DNA of 64,000 bases from Rhizobium herbae (GTDB lineage: Bacteria > Pseudomonadota > Alphaproteobacteria > Rhizobiales > Rhizobiaceae): assembly GCF_017873135.1 (NCBI RefSeq), contig NZ_JAGGJV010000010.1:214289-278288 (forward strand). The letters are read 5' to 3'. Numbering within the stretch: position 1 is the first letter of the stretch; the number at the start of each line of letters is the position of its first letter. The notes under the pieces are model-generated. The model was not told the origin of the DNA. It did not search any database and was given only the letters and a program-made list of their open reading frames with translations. The position numbers and the translations under genes were made by a program. Positions 1 to 8,900 of this stretch are shown here, one piece after another.

Positions 1-2
1 CG

Positions 3-1883
3 ATCGAAGGCAAGGTCGCCGAAACCATCGAGACGGCGCTTGAAGGCATGCATTTCGACAGGACGGCCTATTTCGAAAGCGATATCACGCTTCTGCTCGC
101 CAAGCCCCTGCCCGTCGATGTCGCCGTCAACGTGACGATCGAGGGCGACTTCATGTCGACCGAACATGTCGATTACGACTTCGTCCTCAAGGCAGGCGAA
201 GCGAGGCTGGTCATCGGCCCCTCGGAAAAGGCCCCCGCCGACTTCCGGCATTTCCGCATCACGCTGAAGGCCGGCGGCTTTACCGCCTCGCGCTCGCTCG
301 GCATCGAGATCTGCCATACCGGCCGCCAGGGCAAAGCACCCGCGGCGCTTGCCGACCGCATTGCCGAAACGCTGAACGAAGTCTCGGAATTCTCCGAACG
401 CGATACCGTCCGCGCTTTCGCGCGGCTGGCAAACGGCCTTGGCGGCGCCGATACCGATGCGATGATCGAGGAAATATTGCCGTCGATCGAGGATTGCCAC
501 GACTGCGCCGACTTTTCCCTCGTACCGCTGATCTGGTCCCGCACCGTCTGGGGCAAGGATATCGGCCAGGCGACGCGCGACCGTATCGACCGCGCCATCC
601 TTAATTTCCGCTACTGGATGGACGAGCCCGGCAACGATGTTCAGTGGTACTTTTCCGAGAACCACTCGCTCCTGTTCCACACCTCGGCCTATCTCGCCGG
701 ACATCTGCTGGCCGGAGAAACCTTCGCCCGCTCCGGCCGCAAGGGCGAAGAACAAAGCGCCATCGGTGCCGCCCGTGTCCGCGCCTGGCTCGATCATTTC
801 GAGGCCTGGGAAATGGCGGAATTCAACTCCGCGCCGTACTTCCCGATCGATCTCAAGGGTCTGACGGCGCTTGCCGCTCTGTCGCCCGACGCCGATATCG
901 CCGAGCGCGCCATGAAGGGCATCGTTCGCCTCTGCGAAGTCATCGCTCGCTCTGCCCATCACGGCATGGTCACGGCAGCGCAGGGACGTTCCTACGAACA
1001 CACGCTTTGCGCCGGGCGCTCGCTCGAGCTTTCCGGCGTTGCCCGCCTGCTCTGGGGTGCCGGCTGGTACGGACGCCGCGTCCACGCTTTGCCGCAGCTT
1101 GCGGTCTGCCTGCGCGACCATGGGCTGGTTATCCCGCAAGACCTCGCCGCCGTTGCCAGCCATCAGACGGACGAGCATCAGGAATGGCGGTTCGCGCAGG
1201 GTCAAGACCGGTTCGCAGCGCTCTATCACTACAAGAGCCGCGATTTCGCCATGGGCTCCGCCGCCCATTATCGCTGGAACGAATGGGGCTATCAGGAAAC
1301 CATCCTGCATCTGCGCCTCGGCCAGCGACCCGAGGCGGCCGTCTGGATCAATCATCCCGGCGAAACAATTCAGTTCGGGTACGGCCGGCCGTCCTTTTGG
1401 GGTGGTTGCGGCACCCTCCCCCGCGCCCACCAGTACCGGGGGCTGGCCGTACTCGACTTTCTGACCTTCGAAGAGCAGCCGGATTTCACCCATGCCTGGT
1501 TCCCGCTCGCCGAGTTCGATGAAAGTACAGTGAGCGGAAACCTCGCCATGGCCCGCAGCGGCGGCGGCGCGGTGATCCTGCTCGGCAGCACCGACCTGCG
1601 GCCGGTGACGACAGGCCCTTCGGCCAATGCCGAATTGCGCCAATACGGCCAGAATACCCGCTGGATCGTGCGGGTCTGTGAAGCGCCGGATCTTTCAACG
1701 GTGGAAAGCCGGTTCGCATCACTTTCCGTTGAAGAGACAGCAGACGGCTCACTGGTCGTCGAGGATCCCGACTACGGCACGGTCACATTCCGCAAGGACG
1801 GCACGGTGGAAGCCGAAGGCCGGACGATCGTTCCCAAGGATTTCACGGTCGCCGGCGAGGTCGCCATGCTGGCCGCACACTGA
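3..1883 (+). CDS. Large (alpha/alpha)-toroid-like protein of unknown activity (5' end outside window)
   Basis: The reading frame is open from the first bases of the window. A Met at position 48 is possible, but the codons before it read as ordinary coding sequence, so the gene very likely starts upstream. The 611 residues from that Met have no signal peptide or membrane segment. The central part is helix-rich with many His, Trp and Tyr residues (for example SENHSLLFHTSAYLAG about residue 205, and AQGRSYEHTLCAG about residue 310), and the last 200 residues look beta-rich. That layout resembles polysaccharide lyases and heparinase II/III-like proteins, but I cannot assign a catalytic motif. It is the first visible gene of a sugar ABC operon, so a role in degrading the imported oligosaccharide is inferred from context only. 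Confidence 0.6.
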   Translation: MEGKVAETIETALEGMHFDRTAYFESDITLLLAKPLPVDVAVNVTIEGDFMSTEHVDYDFVLKAGEARLVIGPSEKAPADFRHFRITLKAGGFTASRSLGIEICHTGRQGKAPAALADRIAETLNEVSEFSERDTVRAFARLANGLGGADTDAMIEEILPSIEDCHDCADFSLVPLIWSRTVWGKDIGQATRDRIDRAILNFRYWMDEPGNDVQWYFSENHSLLFHTSAYLAGHLLAGETFARSGRKGEEQSAIGAARVRAWLDHFEAWEMAEFNSAPYFPIDLKGLTALAALSPDADIAERAMKGIVRLCEVIARSAHHGMVTAAQGRSYEHTLCAGRSLELSGVARLLWGAGWYGRRVHALPQLAVCLRDHGLVIPQDLAAVASHQTDEHQEWRFAQGQDRFAALYHYKSRDFAMGSAAHYRWNEWGYQETILHLRLGQRPEAAVWINHPGETIQFGYGRPSFWGGCGTLPRAHQYRGLAVLDFLTFEEQPDFTHAWFPLAEFDESTVSGNLAMARSGGGAVILLGSTDLRPVTTGPSANAELRQYGQNTRWIVRVCEAPDLSTVESRFASLSVEETADGSLVVEDPDYGTVTFRKDGTVEAEGRTIVPKDFTVAGEVAMLAAH

Positions 1884-1890
1884 CGAGACA

Positions 1891-1939
1891 GCGCCGGCAA
1901 GGAGAAGCCGGCGCCCATTCGAATGCGGGCAAGGAGAAG
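1891..1939 (+). promoter_or_regulatory. Intercistronic hairpin with repeated Shine-Dalgarno-like loop
   Basis: Between the first gene and the binding-protein gene, 1891-1898 (GCGCCGGC) pairs perfectly with 1907-1914 (GCCGGCGC) around the loop AAGGAGAA. The 12-base sequence GGCAAGGAGAAG then recurs at 1928-1939 inside a second, weaker stem. The true ribosome binding site (GAGGAGGAGAAAG) follows before the ATG at 1967. This may be a processing or stability element that raises expression of the binding protein, or a mimic of the ribosome site. Confidence 0.45.
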
Positions 1940-1966
1940 GCTCGCACCCTGAGGAGGAGAAAGACA

Positions 1967-3235
1967 ATGACCAAGACCAGAACGATGCTCGCGGCATTCG
2001 CCGTCGGGCTTTTGACCTCCACGGCGGCACTCGCCGGGGACGTGCGTATCATGTGGTATTCCGATGGCGTCGAGGGCGAAGTCCTGAAAGACCTCATGGA
2101 TCGCTTCATGAAGGACAATCCGGATATCAAGGTTGTCATCGACAACGTGTCCTTCAGCGTCGTGCGCGAACAGCTGCCGGTGCAGCTCGAAGCCGGCGAC
2201 GGCCCGGATATCGCCCGTCTCGCCAATCTCAAGGCGCTGAGCAAGCATTGGCTCGACTTGCGGCCGCTGGTGGCCGAACCCGCCTACTGGGACAAGAACT
2301 TCGGCGATCAGGCCGACTGGATGCGTCCCGACGGCTCCAACCAGATTTCCGGCTTCATGACGCAGGTCACGCTGACCGGCGGCTTTGCCAACAAGACGCT
2401 GTTCGACCAGGCTGGCGTTGCCCTTCCCGGCAAGGACGCCACATGGGACGATTGGGCGAAGGCTTCCAAGCAGGTGGCCGAAAGCCAGCAGATACCGTTC
2501 CCGATGGCGCTTGATCGGTCCGGACATCGCCTGACGGCGCCCGACCTTTCCTTTGGCGCCAACTATATCGGAGCCGACGGCAAGCCGGCACCGCTGGATG
2601 ATGGGGCGAAGGGCTTCATATCCAAATTCATCGGCTGGATCGAAGACGGCACGATGAGCAAGGACATCTGGGTCTCGGCCGCAGGCTCGACCTACCGCGC
2701 CGGCGCCGACGATTTCATCAACGGCCAGGTCGCCTTCTACTATTCCGGCTCCTGGCAGGTGCCGAACTTCTCGACCAAGATCGGCTCGAACTTCGACTGG
2801 GTGGCGACAGGCAGCCCATGCGGCCCGGCAAACTGCACCGGCATGCCGGGCGGTGCCGGCCTGGTAGCAATCAAGTACACCAAGAACCCGAAGGACGTCG
2901 CCAAGGTCATGGATTACCTGGCAAGCGAACCGATCGTGAAGGAGTTTTCCGAACGCACCCTGTTCCTGCCGGCGCACAAGGGCGTGATCGAAAAGGGGCT
3001 GAACTTCAAGACCGACGACGCTCAGGCCAAGGCAGCCCTCGGCATCTTCGTGACGGCCTCGACGGGCTTGTCCGACATCGCACGCAAGCTGCCCGGCTGG
3101 GCCTGGTCCGACACGGTCTATGGCGCGCTGGTCACCCGCGTCAGCCAGGCAGCCGCCGGCGAAATGACGCTCGATGAGGCCTATAGCCGCATCGACGCGG
3201 ATATCGCCGCCAAGGTCAAGGACTCGGCTCTCTGA
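1967..3235 (+). CDS. ABC transporter sugar-binding protein (family 1 extracellular)
   Basis: A 422-residue periplasmic solute-binding protein that would deliver a sugar or oligosaccharide to the permeases encoded next. It starts at the ATG after a strong GAGGAGGAG site and has a signal peptide of about 23 residues ending in the TAALAGD region. The mature start (VRIMWYSDGVEGEV) and the DGPDIARL segment are typical of the family 1 (MalE/UgpB-like) fold. Two Cys in SPCGPANCTG (about residues 285-290) may form a disulfide. Order and spacing with the permease and ATPase genes support a complete importer. The ligand cannot be read from sequence; the KduD-like neighbour hints at a uronate-containing plant sugar. 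Confidence 0.9.
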   Translation: MTKTRTMLAAFAVGLLTSTAALAGDVRIMWYSDGVEGEVLKDLMDRFMKDNPDIKVVIDNVSFSVVREQLPVQLEAGDGPDIARLANLKALSKHWLDLRPLVAEPAYWDKNFGDQADWMRPDGSNQISGFMTQVTLTGGFANKTLFDQAGVALPGKDATWDDWAKASKQVAESQQIPFPMALDRSGHRLTAPDLSFGANYIGADGKPAPLDDGAKGFISKFIGWIEDGTMSKDIWVSAAGSTYRAGADDFINGQVAFYYSGSWQVPNFSTKIGSNFDWVATGSPCGPANCTGMPGGAGLVAIKYTKNPKDVAKVMDYLASEPIVKEFSERTLFLPAHKGVIEKGLNFKTDDAQAKAALGIFVTASTGLSDIARKLPGWAWSDTVYGALVTRVSQAAAGEMTLDEAYSRIDADIAAKVKDSAL

Positions 3236-3246
3236 GGCACGAATAG

Positions 3247-3282
3247 GCGGGCGGCGGCGGGCAATCCCGTCCAGCCGCCCGC
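3247..3282 (+). other. Stem-loop between binding-protein and permease genes
   Basis: GCGGGCGGC (3247-3255) is perfectly complementary to GCCGCCCGC (3274-3282). It follows the binding-protein stop by 11 bases and has no U-run. In sugar ABC operons such hairpins often protect the upstream message and allow more binding protein than permease; that role is inferred here. Confidence 0.5.
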
Positions 3283-3346
3283 TTCGTATCTTCGACCTTA
3301 GCCGAGCATCTGCGCCGTTCACCGGGCAAAAGGAAAGTGATCAACA

Positions 3347-4387
3347 ATGGCAGAGATATCCCGCCAGACCAGTCAGCGCCGGATCGGCCAGAGCCTGGGC
3401 GAGACAGCGATGGTGCCCGTTAGCCTTGCCATGGGCCTCATCGATGCGCCCTTGCGCTGGGTCCAGAAGACCTTTGGTCTCGGCGGCATGGCGGCTTTCT
3501 TCCTGCTGCCGAACATGCTGATCTTCGGCATCTTCGTACTCCTGCCGTTCTTCATCAACTTCGCCTACTCGATGACCGGCGGTACCGCGCTGTTCCTGTC
3601 GGACCGTACCTTTGTCGGCGTGGATCAATATGCGCGGCTGTTCGACTGCGCGAATTATCTGAACCCCAATACCTGCGCCGAAGACACATTCTGGACGGCA
3701 GTCAGCAATACCGGCTGGTTCGTCATCCTGCAGGTCACGCTGATGATCGGCTTTTCGCTGGTCACGGCCCTGATCCTCAATCGCGAGCTGATGGCGCGCA
3801 GCTTCTGGCGCGCGGTGTTCTTCTTTCCGGTACTGCTGTCGCCCGTCGTCGTCGGCCTCATCTGGAAGTGGATTTTGCAGCGGCAGGGCCTCCTCAACTT
3901 CGGCCTCTTCGGCTTCGGCTTCGAACCGCATGTCTGGCTGAACGACCGCAACTGGGCCTTTGCCGCAACCGTCGGCGTCTCGATCTGGGCGCATATGGGC
4001 TTCTACACGCTGATCATCCTTGCCGGGCTGCAGGCCATTCCGAAGGATCTCTATGAGGCGGCCGAGATGGACGGGACGCGGGCCATGCGGGTCTTCACCC
4101 GTATCACCCTGCCGCTGTTGATGCCCAACCTGCTCGTCGTCATCGTGTTGGTCCTCATCCGCGCCGTGCAGATCTTCGACGAAGTCTACGTACTGACGGG
4201 CGGCGGACCGGGCACCAGCACGCTGTTTGTCACGCAATACATTTACGAGACCGGCTTTGCGGCGCAGTTGCGCAATCCCGGCCTTGCCGCCGCCGCATCC
4301 ATCCTGATGGGATTGGTGCTCGTTGTTCTCACACTCGTGCAGCTCGGCCTCAGCCGTTCACGTGACAAGAAGGGAGCCCGCAAATGA
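3347..4387 (+). CDS. ABC transporter permease, MalF/UgpA type
   Basis: Inner-membrane permease of 346 residues, preceded by an AAGGAAAG ribosome site. A cytoplasmic N-terminus of about 45 residues precedes the first membrane helix (AAFFLLPNMLIFGIFVLLPF). The EAA loop that contacts the ATPase is visible near residues 235-255 (LYEAAEMDGTRAMRVFTRI), as is the TGGGPGTST segment typical of MalF-type subunits near residue 285. It overlaps the next permease gene by four bases (ATGA), so the two are translationally coupled and probably form a heterodimer. The family is certain; the transported sugar is unknown. Confidence 0.93.
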   Translation: MAEISRQTSQRRIGQSLGETAMVPVSLAMGLIDAPLRWVQKTFGLGGMAAFFLLPNMLIFGIFVLLPFFINFAYSMTGGTALFLSDRTFVGVDQYARLFDCANYLNPNTCAEDTFWTAVSNTGWFVILQVTLMIGFSLVTALILNRELMARSFWRAVFFFPVLLSPVVVGLIWKWILQRQGLLNFGLFGFGFEPHVWLNDRNWAFAATVGVSIWAHMGFYTLIILAGLQAIPKDLYEAAEMDGTRAMRVFTRITLPLLMPNLLVVIVLVLIRAVQIFDEVYVLTGGGPGTSTLFVTQYIYETGFAAQLRNPGLAAAASILMGLVLVVLTLVQLGLSRSRDKKGARK

Positions 4388-5436
4388 GCCGGGCCATCGA
4401 ATTCCTGTTTCGCCGCAAGGGCGGCAAGGGCTGGCACTGGACGGATATCGTCACCTGGGTCTGGCTCATCGTAGGCCTGTTCGTGATGTTCGGCCCGGCC
4501 GTCTGGCTGACCGCATCGTCTTTCAAGTCACCCGCGGCCCTGGCCGAATTCCCGCCGACCATCCTGCCCTATGTCACCCAGAAGGTGACCGTCGAAGGTT
4601 ATGACAAGCCGCTCGATCTCTACGAAGTGACACTTGAGGACGGCAGCAAGGCGACGCTCGCCGAGATCAGGCGCATCGGCACCGTCAGCCAGATGGTCGA
4701 TCCCGAGAAGCCAGCCGAGATCGTCAAGGTCAACATCGCCAAGCGCACCCCGGTCCGGCAGATGTCGTTTGCAACCGAGAACTATACCGAGCCGTTCACT
4801 CATTTCGATTTCGTCCGCTATCTCTGGAACTCGGTCTTCGTCACGGTGACGGCGACGCTGATCACCCTGGTGGTCAATTCCATGGCGGCGTTTGCCTTGA
4901 GCAAATACGAATTCCGCGGCCGGACCTTCGCCATGCTCCTGATCCTCGCGACGCTGATGGTGCCGCTGTCGGTCATCATGGTGCCGCTCTATTCGATCGT
5001 CTCGGCGCTCGGCCTGTTCAACAATCTCTGGGGCGTCATCCTGCCGACGGTGGCGACGCCGACCGGCGTGTTCATCCTGCGCCAGTACATGCTGACCATC
5101 CCCGACGAACTGCTCGACGCGGCGCGCATGGACAAGGCGTCGGAATGGCAGATCTACTGGCGCATCATCCTGCCCTTGACGGCGCCGGCGCTCGCCGTGC
5201 TCGCCATCTTCTCCGTCGTCTGGCGCTGGAACGACTTCCTCTGGCCGCTGATCGTCCTGTCCCGCAAGGAGCTTTATACCCTGCAGGTGGGCCTGAGCAT
5301 CTATTCCGGCGAGCTCAACGTGCAGTGGCATTTCATCCTGGCGATGACCGTCGTGACCATGATCCCCGTGGTTCTGGTCTTCCTCTTCCTGCAGCGCTTC
5401 ATCACCACCGGCATCGCCGGAACCGGCCTGAAATAA
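4384..5436 (+). CDS. ABC transporter permease, MalG/UgpE type, with long periplasmic insert
   Basis: Second inner-membrane permease, 350 residues, overlapping the previous stop by four bases. After the first helix (about residues 22-42) comes a polar segment of roughly 90 residues (about 45-135, including VTVEGYDKPLDLYEV and VDPEKPAEIVKV). It is longer than in a minimal MalG and resembles an extended periplasmic loop. The remaining helices follow, and the EAA loop reads LLDAARMDKASEWQIYWRI about residues 240-258. It pairs with the MalF-type subunit and is energised by the ATPase encoded ten bases downstream. Confidence 0.92.
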   Translation: MSRAIEFLFRRKGGKGWHWTDIVTWVWLIVGLFVMFGPAVWLTASSFKSPAALAEFPPTILPYVTQKVTVEGYDKPLDLYEVTLEDGSKATLAEIRRIGTVSQMVDPEKPAEIVKVNIAKRTPVRQMSFATENYTEPFTHFDFVRYLWNSVFVTVTATLITLVVNSMAAFALSKYEFRGRTFAMLLILATLMVPLSVIMVPLYSIVSALGLFNNLWGVILPTVATPTGVFILRQYMLTIPDELLDAARMDKASEWQIYWRIILPLTAPALAVLAIFSVVWRWNDFLWPLIVLSRKELYTLQVGLSIYSGELNVQWHFILAMTVVTMIPVVLVFLFLQRFITTGIAGTGLK

Positions 5437-5445
5437 GGGTGCATC

Positions 5446-6531
5446 ATGGGACACATCAAACTCACCAATATCACAAAGTCGTTCGGCGCGATCGACGTGC
5501 TCCATGGCATCAATCTGGAGATCGCCGATGGCGAGCTCGTCGTCTTTGTCGGCCCGTCCGGCTGCGGCAAGTCCACGCTCCTGCGCATGATCGCCGGTCT
5601 TGAAAAGCCGACAGGCGGCGAACTCGCCATCGACGGAACGGTGGTCAACGCCATCCCCGCCTCCGATCGCGGGCTTGCCATGGTGTTCCAGTCCTATGCC
5701 CTCTATCCGCATATGAGCGTGCGCCAGAACCTCGCTTTCGGGCTGGAAAACAGCAAGATGCCGAAGGCCGAGATTGCCACCCGCATCACCGAGGCGGCCC
5801 GCATGCTGGAGATCGAACACTATCTCGACCGGCGGCCCGGACAGCTTTCCGGCGGCCAGCGCCAGCGCGTCGCCATCGGCCGGGCGATCGTGCGCCGTCC
5901 CGTCGCCTTTCTGCTCGACGAGCCGCTGTCCAACCTCGACGCAGAACTGCGCGGCTCCACCCGCGCCGAGCTGGCGGCACTGCACGCCCGGCTTTCGGCG
6001 ACGATGATCTACGTGACCCATGACCAGATCGAGGCGATGACGCTTGCCGACCGCATCGTCGTGCTGCGCGCGGGCCGCATCGAGCAGATCGGCACGCCGA
6101 TGCAACTCTACAATACCCCTGCCAACCGCTTCGTCGCCGGCTTCATCGGCTCGCCGCACATGAACTTCCTCGAAGGCACGGTGGAGTCGCCATCCTCCAG
6201 CAAGGCCGTCGCCACCTTCGCCGGCGGCAATAGGCTGGAACTGCCGGTGGCCGCAGACAGCCTTGCCACCGGCGCGCGCATCACCCTCGGCGTCCGTCCG
6301 CAGCACATTTCGATCGGCTCCGGCACCGACGGCATCTCGGCCAAGATCACGCTGGTCGAAGCGCTCGGCTCCGAAACCATCCTCCACACAGACGTCGCCG
6401 GCCAGAAAGTCCTGGTCGTCGCACCGGGACAGCACAATCTGACGCCGGGAGCCGATATCCGCCTGTCGCTATCGGCGGCTCCCCTGCATCTGTTCGACGA
6501 GAAGGGGCTTCGCCTTGAACACGCCATTTGA
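5446..6531 (+). CDS. ABC transporter ATP-binding protein, UgpC/MalK type
   Basis: Cytoplasmic ATPase of 361 residues. Visible motifs are the Walker [10 protein letters not shown] (about residues 37-45), the Q-loop [10 protein letters not shown], the signature [14 protein letters not shown], the Walker [13 protein letters not shown] and the switch His in [11 protein letters not shown]. The C-terminal 120 residues form the TOBE-type regulatory domain ([10 protein letters not shown]) of the MalK/UgpC class, so regulation by a partner protein is possible. The end overlaps the following dehydrogenase gene by 17 bases, which keeps that enzyme in the transport operon. Confidence 0.95.
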   Translation: MGHIKLTNITKSFGAIDVLHGINLEIADGELVVFVGPSGCGKSTLLRMIAGLEKPTGGELAIDGTVVNAIPASDRGLAMVFQSYALYPHMSVRQNLAFGLENSKMPKAEIATRITEAARMLEIEHYLDRRPGQLSGGQRQRVAIGRAIVRRPVAFLLDEPLSNLDAELRGSTRAELAALHARLSATMIYVTHDQIEAMTLADRIVVLRAGRIEQIGTPMQLYNTPANRFVAGFIGSPHMNFLEGTVESPSSSKAVATFAGGNRLELPVAADSLATGARITLGVRPQHISIGSGTDGISAKITLVEALGSETILHTDVAGQKVLVVAPGQHNLTPGADIRLSLSAAPLHLFDEKGLRLEHAI

Positions 6532-7273
6532 TCTTTCCGGCAAAGTGGCGCTGGTCACCGGCGCCAGAACGGGCCTCGGCCGGGGCATGGCGCTGGCGCT
6601 GGCACAGGCCGGTGCCGATATCGCAGCACTCGGCTCCAGTCCGATGCCCGAGACAGCCGAGGCCATCCGCCAGACCGGCCGCCGCTTTCATCCGCTCGAA
6701 GTCGATCTCTCGCAGAAATTCGATGCGAAGGACATCGTCGGTTCCATCGTTTCTGAGTTGGGCGGCATCGACATCCTCGTCAACAATGCCGGCATCATCC
6801 GCCGTGCCGATCTGCTCGATCATTCGGAGGAGGATTGGGATGACGTCATCGACGTCAACCTGAAATCGGCCTTCCTTCTATCGCAGGCCGCCGCCCGGCA
6901 CATGGTCGAGACGAAGCGCGCCGGACGCATCATCAATATCGCCTCGATGCTGTCCTTCCAGGGCGGCATTCGCGTGCCGGCCTATACGGCGTCCAAGCAT
7001 GGCATCGCCGGCCTGACGAAGGCCATGGCCAACGAGCTTGCACCGCACGGCATCACAGTCAACGCCATCGCTCCCGGCTACATGGAGACGGATAATACCG
7101 AGGCATTGCGCAACGATCAGAACCGCAACGCCCAGATCTCCGCCCGCATCCCGATGGGCCGCTGGGGCACGCCGGATGATCTTGCCACATCGGTGTTGTA
7201 TCTCGCCTCCCCCGGCTCAGGCTATGTCACCGGCATAACCGTGCCGGTCGATGGCGGCTGGCTGGTTCGGTAG
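6515..7273 (+). CDS. SDR dehydrogenase, KduD-like (2-deoxy-gluconate/uronate type)
   Basis: Classical short-chain dehydrogenase of 252 residues. The NAD(P) motif is [10 protein letters not shown] (about residues 16-25), followed by NNAGIIRRA, the catalytic Ser in [11 protein letters not shown] and the YTASKHG active site (about residues 150-156). The segment [20 protein letters not shown] and the overall length match the KduD group, which reduces keto-deoxy sugar acids in uronate breakdown. It starts inside the ATPase gene, so it belongs to the ABC operon and probably acts on a catabolite of the imported sugar. Specificity is inference; many SDRs look alike. Confidence 0.8.
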   Translation: MNTPFDLSGKVALVTGARTGLGRGMALALAQAGADIAALGSSPMPETAEAIRQTGRRFHPLEVDLSQKFDAKDIVGSIVSELGGIDILVNNAGIIRRADLLDHSEEDWDDVIDVNLKSAFLLSQAAARHMVETKRAGRIINIASMLSFQGGIRVPAYTASKHGIAGLTKAMANELAPHGITVNAIAPGYMETDNTEALRNDQNRNAQISARIPMGRWGTPDDLATSVLYLASPGSGYVTGITVPVDGGWLVR

Positions 7274-7400
7274 CCAGCGTTTTCGCCTGCCCGACGGAAT
7301 GGAAATCCGTGGCGTGCTGACGAGGCCGTTCGAAAGCGGCACGCCGGAACCGGCCCTCCTGTACGCCCATGCGCATGGCGGCCACCACGCAGTCTCCCAT
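7269..7400 (+). pseudogene. Truncated alpha/beta-hydrolase (acyl esterase-like) fragment
   Basis: Right after the SDR stop the + strand reads FRLPDGMEIRGVLTRP followed by EPALLYAHAHGG, which looks like the N-terminal strands and oxyanion region of an alpha/beta hydrolase of the acyl or sugar-esterase kind. The similarity ends near 7385; beyond it the frame runs antisense through the RTX gene and makes no sense as an esterase. The rest (nucleophile, acid, His) is missing. I read this as the 5' remnant of the operon's next gene, cut by a deletion or insertion whose breakpoint lies between about 7385 and 7500. Confidence 0.55.
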
Positions 7401-7487
7401 GTCCCGACATCGATCCTCTCTCTTTTTCGCGGGTGCCTACTGGGCTCGGAAACTAATTTCCATTCTGACATTCGGCAAACAATCGAC

Positions 7488-7499
7488 CGTTTGCAAACG
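7488..7499. repeat. 12-bp palindrome at the esterase-fragment/RTX junction
   Basis: CGTTTGCAAACG is a perfect palindrome four bases beyond the RTX stop codon. A further GCAAAC at 7475-7480 is complementary to GTTTGC inside it. It could be a LacI-family-like operator left from the sugar operon or a weak terminator. Confidence 0.3.
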
Positions 7500-7502
7500 T
7501 GC

Positions 7503-8900
7503 CTAGAAGAGAAGGAAATCGTCCGCGGCCAGCGATATGCCGCGGGTCACCATTGCGAATTTTATCGCCGACGCCCCACCAGCGCCGTCCGCATCGAACA
7601 GCAGCGCGCCCGACGCCTTGTCATAGATGATACGGTCATTGCCATCGAGAGCGGCCTTGCCGATCACAAAGGCTTCGGCGCTGAGAGCACCGGCCGCAAG
7701 CCCGACGAAGATGGAGCTGTCCAGCCGGAACACGTCGTCGGCGGTGCGGAAGTCCGCAATCCTGTCGGCATTCGCCCGGCCGGGGGCGGTGTCGAAGACG
7801 AAGGAATCATGACCGGCGCCGCCGGCCAGTGTGTCACGGCCAGCACCGCCGTTGAGGACATCATCACCAGCGCCGCCCCGAAGGCGGTCGCAGCCCGTGC
7901 CGCCGGCGAGAATGTCGTCGCCCTCGCCTCCCCGCAGACGATCATTGCCGGCATCGCCGTTGAGCGTGTCGTTGAACCGGCTACCGGTAACCCGGTCGTT
8001 GCCGCCCATCGCCGCGACGATCACCGCATGATCGTACGCCTTGTAGCTGATGATGTCCTTGGCGTCCGTCAGGACGATGGATTGGGGTGGCAAGGCAACC
8101 GTGATCGTGATGGTCGCAAGATTGCTGTTGCCCTGGCCATCGGTGGCGTAGACCGTGAAGCTGTCGGTCCCCGTAAAGCCGGCCTCGGGTATATAATCGA
8201 AATAGTTGCCGTTCAGGAAGTCCTGGTGATAGTGCAGGCTGCCTGCATATTCGCCCTGGGGAAAGGGATAGTAGCCGCCATCATAGCGTGTTTCCTGCGC
8301 CAGCGTGCCATGATCCGGTCCGTCCGCGACGACAAAGCTCAAAAGGTCGAAATCCGCATCCGCCGCGCTGAACTGGATATCGTCGAGAGATTGCCCGGTT
8401 GAAAGCGTAAAGGTCAGGTCGGTGACGGTGGGGGCATGGTTGACGAAGGTGTCGGGCTGAAGTGCACCATCCTCCAGGATGATCTGGTGCACGCCGTACT
8501 GGGTGTTTTCGCCGCCGAAATATTCGTTCGCGCCTATCCATGTCACCGTTATGTCGTCGGGGCTTTCGGCGGTGACGGAGACGATCTGCGTCGAAAGATA
8601 GGCCGCCTGGGCGGACAAGGTGCGGATATAGTTGCCTTCGTTGTCGAAAACATGCGTCTCCACCCTCGAAAAGATTTCGGTCCTACCGTCATTGGTGAAG
8701 GTCGTGACGGTAAAGAAACCGTCGAACACATCGACCGAGGCGAGATCGACCCAGCCAAAAAAATAGTCCGTCTGCGCCGCTATCGGACCGATGACATCGC
8801 CGCCGTCCGCCTCCGTGATCGTAAAAAGAATCGCATCGGGGCTCTCGTTGTTGGTGTCTTCCCATACGGTAAGCGCATTACCATTGCTCAAGATCGGCAT
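7503..8900 (-). CDS. RTX-type calcium-binding protein with Ig/cadherin-like region
   Basis: Acidic 465-residue protein when started at the ATG at 8900, which has AAGGA eight bases upstream; a longer frame to 8969 lacks a good site. There is no N-terminal signal peptide. The first half holds beta-rich repeats (LPILSNGNALTVWED-like and a VFDNEGNYIRTLSAQ repeat), then a cadherin-like section (HAPTVTDLTFTLSTGQSLDD). Nonapeptide calcium repeats follow (GDAGNDRLRGGEGDDILAGG and on) about residues 310-380, then a typical C-terminus ending in DDFLLF. That is the layout of type I secreted RTX proteins. No secretion ABC/MFP genes are adjacent. The function, whether adhesin, structural or enzyme, is not evident. 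Confidence 0.82.
   Translation of the reverse strand: MPILSNGNALTVWEDTNNESPDAILFTITEADGGDVIGPIAAQTDYFFGWVDLASVDVFDGFFTVTTFTNDGRTEIFSRVETHVFDNEGNYIRTLSAQAAYLSTQIVSVTAESPDDITVTWIGANEYFGGENTQYGVHQIILEDGALQPDTFVNHAPTVTDLTFTLSTGQSLDDIQFSAADADFDLLSFVVADGPDHGTLAQETRYDGGYYPFPQGEYAGSLHYHQDFLNGNYFDYIPEAGFTGTDSFTVYATDGQGNSNLATITITVALPPQSIVLTDAKDIISYKAYDHAVIVAAMGGNDRVTGSRFNDTLNGDAGNDRLRGGEGDDILAGGTGCDRLRGGAGDDVLNGGAGRDTLAGGAGHDSFVFDTAPGRANADRIADFRTADDVFRLDSSIFVGLAAGALSAEAFVIGKAALDGNDRIIYDKASGALLFDADGAGGASAIKFAMVTRGISLAADDFLLF

Noticed and set aside
4528..6435. Leftward open frame of 635 codons over the permease and ATPase genes
   Set aside because: Opposite frame of two clear ABC genes; rich in Asp, His and Arg as expected from antisense of GC-rich codons, without a ribosome site or domain.
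7251..8402. Rightward open frame of 383 codons after the SDR gene
   Set aside because: Only its first 50 codons look like real protein (hydrolase remnant); the rest is the antisense strand of the RTX gene.
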